From Gnetum montanum (taxonomy: Eukaryota; Streptophyta; Gnetopsida; Gnetales; Gnetaceae): a stretch of 47,461 nucleotides of DNA. The stretch covers positions 1 to 47,461 of the forward strand of contig MNCI01030745.1 in assembly GCA_015680685.1 (NCBI GenBank), written 5' to 3'. This document shows positions 30,805 through 40,104 of the stretch, piece by piece (position 1 is the stretch's first letter; each line of letters starts with the position of its first letter). A program made the position numbers and the translations under genes. Under the pieces are notes generated by a model. It worked only from the letters and a program-made list of their open reading frames with translations. It searched no databases and was not told the DNA's origin.

Positions 30805-31690
30805 TGATGAGCGGCGAGGTACCCCTACACTCAACCATACGAATACGAGTGTTCACGCACGATCTGGTCGAACTCCGTGGACAGGCTAGTTGTGGTATCT
30901 AGATAGTTACACGTTGATCGTAGTTCGCTGTCTTCCCACTTGGACTAGTATTTTCTTTGTCACGTATGGTTTAGTCCAGAGTGAGGCGTATGATGTGATC
31001 CTAAACTATCACTAATCCTAGAGACAATGGAGAATAATATTGATTAAACTAATGAGTAATAGGAAATGAATTCTAAGCTAACCTAAGTGCGATGAGCATC
31101 CATTCCTTAATCATCCGTACACATCTTGGACTTCATGCACAACTACTACTATGATTACCAAGTGCAGATCCTAGGTATGCTACTGGGTTGCTAAGTAGTC
31201 ACACTTAAATACTCGTGATTAAGTTGTACTCATTCTGCATTTAACAACAGGAATAGTAAATGACGATAAACAAATATTAATTAAGAAAACAATAAATATT
31301 AACTAAGAAGGCAATAAATACCAATAACAATTAACAATTAAACTAGACAATTAAAACTAAGTGAATGCTGCAATGATGAAGTAATCTCGATCTTTATTTC
31401 CGGTGATGTGCGCATCCAAGTATGTCACACTCGAATAAAGGTTCCATACAATTACAAGCATCACATTGCGGGCATGCACTAAGAAAATATTCTAACTCCT
31501 ATGGAAACAAACTGAAAGAGTCTAGCTACAAATGACAAAAGGATACGTAAGCGTGGTGGGTGCACGCTTATTTATAAGCTAGCATAAACAAGCTTGCGTA
31601 TATGGGGCCGCATATACGGGGCCTAGTATACCCAGTGGGCTGAGTATACGGGGCCTAGTATACGGGGCCCCCGAAAATCATGATTCATCA
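30805..31690 (-). repeat. 5' LTR of element 3
   Basis: 886 bp, TGATGAATC at the right edge on the minus strand to GCTCATCA at 30805. It carries the five-core array (31598-31663) and the TATA box (complement at 31569-31576). Its last ~70 nt match elements 1 and 2 closely. R and U5 are closer to element 2 than to element 1. Confidence 0.92.
31598..31663 (-). promoter_or_regulatory. Five-core palindrome array in U3, element 3 5' LTR
   Basis: Cores at 31598 (GTATAT), 31612 (ATATAC), 31626, 31644 and 31658 (all GTATAC) are spaced 14, 14, 18 and 14 bp by plus coordinates. Each is flanked by CCCC/GGGG-type arms (CCCCGTATACTAGG). The core differs from elements 1 and 2, yet the number and spacing match. 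Read from the LTR start, the long space comes second rather than third. Confidence 0.75.
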
Positions 31691-31695
31691 AGAGG

Positions 31696-31979
31696 GGCAT
31701 ATCAAAACTCGTTGACTTGTTGGCAATAGCTTCATAGTGAGTACTCATTTCCATTGCTAACTGGAGCTTGATCTTTTTTGTGTTTACTTTTGATGTTGAA
31801 CTAGAAACTTTGCCATGGAGGTTCCCATTATGAACTTTTGATCAAAATGCTAGTAGTGGCACTAGCGATGGTGTTTCTAATTAGGTATATCTAGAGGAGG
31901 TTGGAGAAGGAGTTCTATCATGACACTTCCTCTTTGATGATCCCTGTAACTATCCACATCCTCTACCTCTATGAGCCAT
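31696..31979 (-). pseudogene. Unrecognised protein remnant, upstream half
   Basis: From ATG at 31979-31977 the frame reads MAHRGRGCG, stop, LQGSSKRKCHDRTPSPTSSR, then further on STSKVNTKKIKLQLAMEMST and HYEAIANKSTSFDMPL, with three stops. It is a basic, Ser/Arg-rich N-terminus. It stops exactly at the element 3 target duplication and resumes at 26102 in the same frame. Family not recognised. Confidence 0.45.
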
Positions 31980-32929
31980 TTCTTCAAATAGTTGTTATGA
32001 AACCTACAAAAATTAAGGCTTAGTTGAAAGTACCTTAATCAACAAAAAATTAATTTGAGCAACTTATTTTAGCTCTTGTGCATTGATTTACATTATATAA
32101 CAACTAATTTTGAAGACATAAAATAGTATATTCATTTTAAACAAACATTACAAACTATGAAATGATTTATACTTATTATTTTATTAGGAAAATTAAAGAA
32201 TTTTTACCTTGGAACTAGTTTAAATTACTTACAAGTTAGAAATGAGGTGCAAAGAAATGATTTTAATCATAATAAGCTTGCAGATGCATAATTCTTTTAT
32301 TGTGATAAAAGCTCTATGACTTTTACAATTTCAACAAATGTATAAATGAAATTGTATTGTTCATTTTTATACTTAGCATTAAATGTGTCTAACTACCAAA
32401 TCACTATAAATAAATCACAGTGTTAGTAAATTTAATTATCAAAACCTTGCTTTGATACAATGTGAAGTTTTGTGATGTTTAGATCAGCAAGTTCAAGGAA
32501 AACTAGGCATAATTTGATTATTGCAATAAGTGTATATTAAAATTATAACATAGTGTTGAATATTTAAGCTATATGTGAACAATTAAATGTATAAATAGTG
32601 ATGGATGTCAAGAAAAATTGTTTCTCTACTTCTATGTTCTTGTTAAAATTATTATAATTGGACCAAAATCAACACGCATATATAGACAAGAAAGAACAAT
32701 AATGCTGATAGATCAAATAGATACAATGATTAGTTAACATTAACTAAGAAATGCAAACAATATAATTATTTATAACAAGCTATAACAAATAAGTAGTATA
32801 CTTTATCAACACTATGATGATGTTATACACCATGACAATGTATACAAATGTTCATGGTGTTATGTAATACAAACCTTATTTAACATGTTGTGCTTAATAA
32901 AAATATCTAACAATCACTCCATATTAGGA
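31980..32929. other. AT-rich DNA with a possible copia primer site and LTR edge
   Basis: On the minus strand, 32460-32449 reads TTGTATCAAAGC, one change from the copia iMet primer site. TGTGAAG at 32461 would then be an LTR end on the minus strand. A TATATA-type box lies at about 32675 (minus). This could be the 5' end of copia copy 2, but no partner LTR is in view. Nothing else is recognised. Confidence 0.35.
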
Positions 32930-33990
32930 TTCGTATGATAAGGCATTTGACCTTTCTCATATCAAAATATTTGATGATATCTCTTGGGTTCATGTGCAAG
33001 ATGCCCTCATAAGAAAATTAGATGATAAGACTATAAAATATATTTTTATAGGATATGATCAAAGATTAGCCTATTACAAATTCTTTGACTCTATTAAGAG
33101 GAAATTTATTTCCTCAAGAAATATAAAATTTTATGAAATTGTTTTTGGAATAATGACTTTTTAAAATAAAAATGAATTTTTAGGTCAAGAAGTCATGGAA
33201 CAACCATCAAATTTTTCCTAAAGAATTAAGAGAATGCATCTTCCTTTGAAGTTTTTTATCATAATTTTGATAGAAATTTCACAAGAAGCATGGGTAGAAA
33301 TCATCTTTCTTATGATGCCCTCATTCATGGCTCTTCAAGCAGTAAGAAAGCTCTCAAGTCAAAGGAGTGAACTCAAGCAATGAAGTAGGAAGTGAATATA
33401 ATTCAAAAGAATCAAACTTGGACCCTTGTTAATAAGCCCAAAGAAAATAAGATGATTAACACAATATGACTCTACAAATCAAAATACAATGAAGATGGAA
33501 CATAAAAGTTTAAGGTAAGATTGGTGGCAAGAGGATTCAAGAAAAAGAAAGGTGTAGACGATGAAGAAATTTTTGCATCAGTTACATTATTTAAGAAAAT
33601 AAAGCTTCTTATTCCAATTGCAAGTTATGGTGGTTCAAAACTCTACTAAATCAATGTAAACTTAGAACTCCTTAATAGCTACTTGGAAAAAGAGGTCTAC
33701 ATCACCTAACCTAAAGGTTTCATCAATAAAGGCTAAGAAGAAAAGATACGCAAGATCAATAAAGCATTCTATGGTTTGAAGCAAGCTTCAAGAGCTTGTT
33801 TTACAAGGATAAATAATAAAAAAAGAATACAAGTCATCTTTGGTTAAATATACTCTCTATCATAAACCCATTAGCTCCTATTTCATCATCATTACATTAT
33901 ATATGGATAACATTATTCTTGTTACCTCTAATGATGAACTTGTTGAAGAATTTAAGAAAGCCATGAGTATTTACATAAAACTTTAAGCAT
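32930..33990 (+). pseudogene. Tork-like copia integrase end and reverse transcriptase
   Basis: On the plus strand LDDKTIKYIFIGYDQRLAYY and FFDSIKRKFISSRNIKFYE (33010-33140) are the copia integrase C-terminus. NQTWTLVNKPKENKM (about 33410), KYNEDGT, KVRLVARGFKKKKGVDDEEI (about 33510), LEKEVYIT.PKGFIN, INKAFYGLKQASRA (about 33760) and a decayed YMDNIILVTSND box (33900-33935) are RT. The last matches a Tork-lineage RT better than the SIRE copies. It is broken by several frameshifts and stops. It probably belongs with the LTR at 37071, the gap between them being filled by LINEs. Confidence 0.8.
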
Positions 33991-34014
33991 CCACTCCTCT
34001 AGTTCATAAAAAAA

Positions 34015-34350
34015 TGACAAAATGTGTAGGGGAAAGAGGACAACCTTGTTTCACCCCAATATTACTATGCAATAAAACATCTTCATGTGAGTTTGAATCT
34101 ATGATCTATATATATACCTTTTGGTAAAGACTTTGAATAACATATAACAAGGATGGAGGAATGGCAATTTCTTACAATCTCTTCCATAGTTTACTCCAAA
34201 TAATTGAACTATATGCTTTATAGAAATCCATGAAGAAAATAAAAGTTCTTTTTATTTTCCATTTCACATAGTCAATAAGATATTTCAATGTGATGAGTTG
34301 ATCACTAGTAGAATGGTAACGTCTAAACCTAGCTTGTGACATTACTCACA
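34015..34350 (-). pseudogene. LINE reverse-transcriptase fragment
   Basis: On the minus strand: QARFRRYHSTSDQLITLKYL, IFFMDFYKAYSSIIW (with the first catalytic Asp), AIPPSLLYVIQSLYQK, then IGVKQGCPLSPTHFVIF at 34060-34015. GVKQGCPLSPT and FxDFxKA(Y/F) are hallmarks of non-LTR RTs. The DF-K-A-Y wording is more like RTE/I-type LINEs than the DAEKAF of common plant L1s. A stop within it and missing ends mean it is dead. Confidence 0.78.
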
Positions 34351-35409
34351 AGTAATTGAAGTTATGATTTAGTAATAAAGCAAGGTAGAACTAAACATAT
34401 TGACATCAAATATCATTTTCTTAAAGATCAAGTTGAGATGCAAATTGTAAATCTATGATATGTCTCTATTAAGGAACAAATAGTAAATATTTTTTAAAAA
34501 CCATTAGAGAAAGAAATGTTTACATACTATGAATATTGTTGAATGTAACTAGGCTTCCTAGAAAATTTTAGAACTTTAAATTTTTTTCTAGTGTAAGATA
34601 GACTAACATAATTGATGTAGAAAAAATAGGTGAGCTTTGATGAAGGGGGAGCAACACTTCAAGTAGTAGAAAACCCTAGAGCCTAATTTAGTCAACAAAA
34701 TCATGAGATGAATATCCTAGGGCTTTCTTGAAGTCCTCATAGGGATCATGCAATAAATTTGATGGTATAAGTATTTTCTCTAATTGTGGTCGATATTCTA
34801 ATAAGTTGTTGGTAAAGTATATCTCAACAAGACTGCATTTATTATACTTCTTTCTTAATTCTTTTGGTAGTTTACTTATACAAGTATGTAACTCTCTTTA
34901 AATGCAATCTTGTTGCATATTCAGCATGATTACCTTTACTTGTCTATATGATCTCTAGATCTTCCTCTCTTCTCTATACATCTCTATCTCTAAAATGTTC
35001 CTAATGTTTGGTAGAGTGTGATCCTTTATTTTTTGGTCTCTTATATCCTAATGTTTATGAAGTACTTGATTTAGCCTGAAAGTTTTTCTTGTTTGCATTT
35101 GATGTTGGATGATTATTTAAGAGAAGAGTATGTTTATTGTGTGCTTGAATATTTTGATCATAAGATGTATAGATTATCCTTTCCTTTTTTTTTTCTTTTT
35201 TCTTTTTTTTTTTGCTTCTTTGATTTTGGTGATTGAATTATCTATGATTATATTGTTCTTCTAAAATGATAAAGAAGATATAAGATGATGTAATGTATCT
35301 AGGTTATGTATTTGACATTATGTGATGTTTTGTATGTGTATAAGCTTTGTATGAACTTATATTTTTTTTTATTATGTTGTATTTTGGAGAGAAAAGGCTA
35401 AATTAGTAT
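34351..35409. other. AT-rich DNA, nothing recognised
   Basis: No coding likeness. A pyrimidine-rich run (about 35170-35215) is present. Confidence 0.55.
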
Positions 35410-35529
35410 GAAATCATGATTGGTATTTTCAAGGGATGTAATGGTTGAGAAAATACCAACCATAAATTTTGTTGCACATCATCCGTTTTCTCAATCATTG
35501 CATCCCCTAAAAATACCAATCATGATTTC
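35410..35529. mobile_element. MITE-like inverted repeat
   Basis: Left arm 35410-35455 and right arm 35484-35529 are about 46 bp each and complementary with few mismatches. They start GAAATCATGATTGGTATTTT on each strand, around a 28-bp loop. Similarity extends a few bases beyond (ATG, ATT), so the full terminal repeat may be longer. Size and form fit a small non-autonomous DNA element or a hairpin gene source. No target duplication is certain. Confidence 0.6.
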
Positions 35530-35879
35530 ATGAATCCTTAAGAACTACTTTAGAGAATTTATCTTTCCTTGAGCTATTTAAGTTGTAGGTAATGAATTGA
35601 CATAACGCTTTTGCTTCGAAAGGTAATAAATCACATTCACATATAGCATTGAGTAAGGTGTTTGCATCTTTACCTTTAACTCATCAAGAAAAAAAAAATT
35701 GGTGTTGTTTCAATATCTTTGCAAAGTTTAGCATTGAGTCTAGTTCTCCAAACAACGCATCTATACAATACAATAGGATAGATGATAGTTTGAAAAATTT
35801 ATTTTCTAATCTTCCAAGTCTAAAGTCCTAAATCCTTGCACTTAAAGGTATACAAAGTCTTGAAACCTCTTACTATTTT

Positions 35880-36770
35880 TTATTTAATGTACTTCCCCCA
35901 CATGTAATTATTCATATAAATGAGACCCAAATATTTAAAAGAATATACTATTTGTATATTGGTACCTCCAAAATGAAAGTTATAATAGTTATTTTCTATA
36001 TCCCAAATCATCAATTTGGATTTATTTACATTTACTTGAAGGCCAGATAAATGACCATACTTTTCTAAAATTTGCAACACATTTTGCATAGCTTCTTTAG
36101 TAGTGGAGATCATCTACATATAGAAGAAGATTCACTACTTGGAATCCAATTTTCATAGCATGACTATATTCTCCATTACATAACCATTATTGCATTTCAC
36201 TAGTAAAGATACCAAAAGGAGTTGGAGAAAGTAGATTTCCTTTCTTAACTCTAATTTTTCACTAGAATTGAAATTTTTTCTTTGAATTCCTATATGTAAT
36301 TTTAATAATTACTTCCTCATACAATTCTTGAACAGCTGCAATCAAATCTAAAGGGAGACTAATTTTATGCAAGTGCAACCGTAGTTTTGTATATATCATT
36401 GAATCATATGCTTTTGCAAAATCAATAAAATAAAACTTACTTATTAAGCATTTTTGTAAACTCCATGCAATGTCTAAGATAACTAAGTGATTAACAGTGA
36501 AATGATTTTATCTAAAACTTGTTTGACATCTTACCCTAACCTAGTTAACTTCAACCTAAGAACTGATTTTTTCTTCTAGCATAGTGCCCAACAACTTAGC
36601 AAATATATTAGTAACAAAGATCATTCGATAACTATTCAAATTATTTTTATCGCCCTCTATATGTAACAATATAGCTTTACCAATTTTCCAATGTTTTAAT
36701 TCTTGCTCCATTACTGAATTTAATTTGTGCCAAATTTTTCTATGAATAGTAAATCCTACCAACTATAATA
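35880..36770 (-). pseudogene. LINE reverse transcriptase
   Basis: On the minus strand from 36762: GFTIHRKIWHKLNSV, IGKAILLHIEGDKNNLNSYR, FAKLLGTMLEEKI (RT opening blocks). Then FIDFAKAYDSMIYTKL (first Asp, about 36420), VKKGNLLSPTPFGIF (about 36235), VVNLLLYVDDLH (catalytic DD, about 36110-36145) and NVLQILEKYGHLSGLQVNVN, ending SFKYLGLIYMNN near 35900. Frames change at about 36115 and 36550. The endonuclease domain is not visible. The Tyr-Val-Asp-Asp box is intact even though the ORF is not. Same family as 1-172. Confidence 0.82.
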
Positions 36771-37070
36771 AGTTTGCATATAAACCATATGAATCTACAA
36801 CTTTGCCAAATACTGCTTTTTAATATCCTCTATGACTTTCTTAATAGTAAATTAAAGAGGTGTTTGTTGTACAATAGTAGTAGAATTATCATCTTTTCTT
36901 GTAAATAGCTTATTGTAACATAAATAATTATCTTAAAAAGAAAAACTAAATGATGAAAAGACTTTTTGATGAAAACATTGTCAAACCTATCTATACCTAT
37001 GTTCATTCAAATGATTTTAAGTTTTTTTCTCTTTGTTCTACTCTCATTCCAATCATAAAAAGGGAGAGAT
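36771..37070 (+). other. Probable 3' interior of the Tork-like copia element
   Basis: AT-rich, no clear coding. The right end AAAAAGGGAGAGA (37057-37069) is a typical copia polypurine tract and abuts the LTR start. Confidence 0.45.
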
Positions 37071-37479
37071 TGTTATAGGTTTTGTATTCAATTTTGTGCT
37101 TAAATAGTTATAGGTTTGATGTTAATTTCATGTACTTATTGCTTATTAATTTGGAAATATCTTATGCTTAATTTGGAATGTTATTATATTTTAAAATATC
37201 TTACATTTAATTTGAAATTGAAATGTGTTTAAATTAATACATAATATTTTATTTCCAAATTAAAATGCTTTACATTTTGATTTTGAATGTTATTTTTCTT
37301 ACTAGCCTAGTTATATATTTATATTTATAGTTTGGCTAACAGAATTATTTGTATTCTCATAAAGAAAGATGTATGTCTTTACCAAATCCTCTACTTTTCT
37401 ATATAGAAAATTATTGCTAGAGAAATAAAAAAGGTGACATATATACCGAAGTGGCAAGATACATGTAATAAAATTGCCA
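37071..37479 (+). repeat. Probable 3' LTR of Tork-like copia element
   Basis: Begins TGTTATAGG straight after a polypurine tract and runs about 410 bp to an approximate CCA end. TATA-rich promoter-like sequence is near 37310-37335. It is called from the tract and the position downstream of the plus-strand copia RT; no second LTR is in the window to confirm it. Confidence 0.5.
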
Positions 37480-37496
37480 ATATTGATAGTATATAA

Positions 37497-38235
37497 TATT
37501 GTTTCTTGGCCACAACTATATGCCCTGAGAAGGGGGAGAAGGGGAGAGGAGCTAGAGGTGGGTGTGAATTAGGGCCTTTAAAAAAAAAAAAAGTTTAACT
37601 CAATCAGAGAGACTAGCGAAAATCAAATGAAAACCTCTACACTGGCTTAGTACAGAAAAATAGAGTACTAATGAAGAAAATAAAAAACAAACGCCAAGCT
37701 TTTTGAGGTAATTCAGGTGCTAAATTTACTGGCCTACATCCACCGGTAAAACTTTGCCTAGATTCTAGGGACAAAGTAATTTTATTTATCAGATGAAAAA
37801 TTCACAGGGCTTCTTTTACAATTTTAAATTGAGCTTAAAAGCAAGCTCACACTGAGAAGAAATAGCTCTCATAAAACAGCAAAAAAGGAAACAGTGTACC
37901 TTCTCTCACACACAGACTTAAGTGTTTTCTCAGTTCCAATGAAATGCAACATAGAGCTTTTACAGGAGAACAGAGCAGAGAGAGAAAATTCCAGTTCAAG
38001 TGTAGGGCTCAAAAACTAGAGCAAAAAGCTAGTGCACAATCAATTTTTATTTATAGCGGTAATTTCTCTTATCCATTTTAGAACCTTTCCTCCAGTAGTT
38101 TATCACATAGAGAAAGGAGTTATGCAGTTGCCATTTTGTACCCATTTCAAAGAAGTGGCTAAGAAGCATGTAAGAAGATGTGCAATAGTTGTTATTCATC
38201 CATTGCAAGGGAGTTCACATTACTGCTTCTGGTAA
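37497..38235 (-). repeat. SIRE-type copia LTR, alone
   Basis: Aligns with the LTR 16626-17345 over its length in the same orientation. Shared points are TTGTTTCYTRG at the left edge, CCTACATCCACC, GGCTTCTTTTACAAT, and the minus-strand TATA (TATAAATA complement about 38050). To the left, TTGATAGTATA sits where TTGATACCA (the primer-site complement) stands in copy 1, but no copia gag follows. It is a solo or truncated LTR. Confidence 0.65.
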
Positions 38236-38438
38236 ACATTTAAGGTTGAGTTATTTAGGGAAGATCTCAGTCATTTCAATTGTGGCACTTAACGGCTATT
38301 CCCGTGCACAGGAGCATCTTGGCATCAGCTAGCTTTCAAGTTTCAGCACTCCCTACTGTGCATTAATGTGTTCCTGCTTTCCTTTGCTCGGAAAGCTTTG
38401 GCAAAGGATATAGTTGTTCTTATTAGACCATGGATAAC

Positions 38439-38873
38439 CTATGTTAAGTGTATGAGGGTATACATGCCCATCATTCCCCCATGGCCATGTCTCCACTGCG
38501 TGCCCATCATGTAAACCTCTGGTCCCCTGCCCATTGGAAAGAAATGCACATCAAGCAAATGTAAATGCCGAACCGCCTTTGTGCTCTGGTCCCCTGTAAC
38601 GTGCTGAGAAAATAGCGTTTCTTCCTCATTCGGTGCTCTTCTCTGGTCTGGTTGTTCCGTCCGTTGCATCATTGGTTGCTCTGCTCTGGTCCAGTTGCTC
38701 TGTGCCACCATTGCTCTGCTCCACTCCCGTTGCAAGCTCGGTATACAGTGTTCCATTTCGGCAAGGTACCCACTTATCTCTTCACATATTTTTTTGACTT
38801 TCTTGTTAAATGCACCTAAACTTGACTGGTGAGCAATGTAGTGTGTATTAGGTGTAGGAAGCTCAGTTGTCAT
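38439..38873 (-). CDS. Unrecognised 144-codon open frame
   Basis: An uninterrupted frame from ATG 38873-38871 to the stop at 38439, in DNA noticeably richer in G+C than its neighbours. It starts MTTELPTPNTHYIAHQSSLG and contains a helical, charged middle (KKVKKICEEISGYLAEMEHC) and a Met/Gly/His-rich end. No signal peptide, membrane segment or known domain is seen. It directly follows the copia LTR, on the same strand. An uninterrupted frame of this length in decayed DNA is notable, but it may be chance. Function unknown. Confidence 0.4.
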   Translation of the reverse strand: MTTELPTPNTHYIAHQSSLGAFNKKVKKICEEISGYLAEMEHCIPSLQREWSRAMVAQSNWTRAEQPMMQRTEQPDQRRAPNEEETLFSQHVTGDQSTKAVRHLHLLDVHFFPMGRGPEVYMMGTQWRHGHGGMMGMYTLIHLT

Positions 38874-39157
38874 TGTTACTTTTTATTCCTCTTGCAGATT
38901 CCGATTGCCGTTCAATTTCAATCGAAATACTCCATCTGTTACGTGAAACAGAAGGGAAACTTAATTTTTAAAGTTGTTTTCGTCTCAGAAGTGTTGTGTC
39001 AAATGGTTGAAATTGTCGCCCCAAATCTTAGTGCAAATATTATAAAATGTTGAATTGTTGTCGTAGATATTCTTTGTAATTCACCTTTTTCTGCTGATTC
39101 ACGACATTCTCTCAACCGTTCAGGAATCTATTTTTTGTTCAGTTTCTATGACACTCA

Positions 39158-39191
39158 TTTTTTGGGTCACGATGATACGTGACTCAAAAAA
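39158..39191. repeat. 14-bp inverted repeat (hairpin)
   Basis: TTTTTTGGGTCACG and CGTGACTCAAAAAA, 13 of 14 complementary, around a 6-bp loop. It could be a joint of two transposon ends or a hairpin; no role is assigned. Confidence 0.5.
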
Positions 39192-39342
39192 ATTTTAAAA
39201 TAAGTTTTTATTATGCAACATAATGCATCTTGCAGTAGATATATTTCACAGTGCGAGTATATGCTACGTGCACTGCAAATCTGTCACGTATCACATGATA
39301 TCGCAACTGAAATTGGTATTTAAAGTGCAAATGTATGCATCT

Positions 39343-39945
39343 CACACTATTTGTGGAATGTATTCACATTGTGTAATTGTGAGCAGACTGGGATGTACTG
39401 TTTTGGAGTACTATGAGACATCTACTACTGGCAGTATGATCATAGTTGGTATGCCAAACACCTGCTGTTTGCAATATACTTGTAGTTGGTATGTGAGAAA
39501 CCTGCGGTCTAGTAGCACTTTTTTGATTTTTTTTGTTGAGCTTCACATTGCAGAAAATCATGAAGTTCTTTTTGAAAATGCTCTGCTAAGGTCTTATTAT
39601 AGGAAATTATGTACATTCTTAATTAAAATTATGTGATTGTTTAGTATTTGAAATGTATTCACACTATTTGTGAATGTATTTGCATTGTGTAATTGCAAGC
39701 ATAGTGTGACGTGCTGTTTTGGAGTACTGCAAGACACCTGCTCAATATAATCACAATTGGTATGCAAGACACCTGCTGCTACTCGTAGTCTAGTAACACT
39801 GTTTTTGATTTTTTTTGTTGAGCTTCACATTGCAAAAAATCATGAAGTTGTTTTTGAAAAATGCTTTTCTAAGATCTTATAACAAGAATTTATGTACATT
39901 CTTAATTAAACTTATCTGATTATTTAATATTTGAAAGTTAATAAT
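39343..39945. repeat. Tandem duplication of about 300 bp
   Basis: Unit A (39343-39654) and unit B (39660-39945) both run from CACACTATTTGTG through GTTTTGGAGTACT, TTTTTTTTGTTGAGCTTCAC and TTATGTACATTCTTAATTAA to ATATTTGAAA-like ends. They differ by small indels and substitutions. They sit just upstream of the Ulp1-like pseudogene. The open frame 39223-39636 is non-coding repeat. Confidence 0.75.
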
Positions 39946-40104
39946 AACTCGTATATATGAACAATAAGATGATTATTATTTTAATAAATTATCTCAGTTA
40001 GTATCAATATCTCCATATGCATGAGATGTATATGTTTTGGTGTGCTACAACATAATAGCAACTTCTTCAACGTGTGCTAATAATGTTAATTTTAATGTAG
40101 CATA

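Larger units (their letters stand above)
26103..31690 (-). mobile_element. Element 3: gag-only LTR retrotransposon (non-autonomous)
   Basis: The minus-strand counterpart of element 2: 5' LTR 30805-31690, tRNA-Asp primer site 30786-30803, gag from 30663, an assembly gap inside gag, non-coding DNA, a short 3' ORF remnant, and 3' LTR 26103-26806. No pol motif occurs between gag and the 3' LTR. Its gag is the best preserved of the three. By eye the two LTRs differ at roughly one base in twenty over their first 280 bp, so the insertion is not recent. It split the unrecognised frame at 25925-26102/31696-31979. Confidence 0.9.

Noticed and set aside
39223-39636. 137-codon plus-strand frame
   Set aside because: Covers one unit of a tandem repeat and is not open in the second unit.
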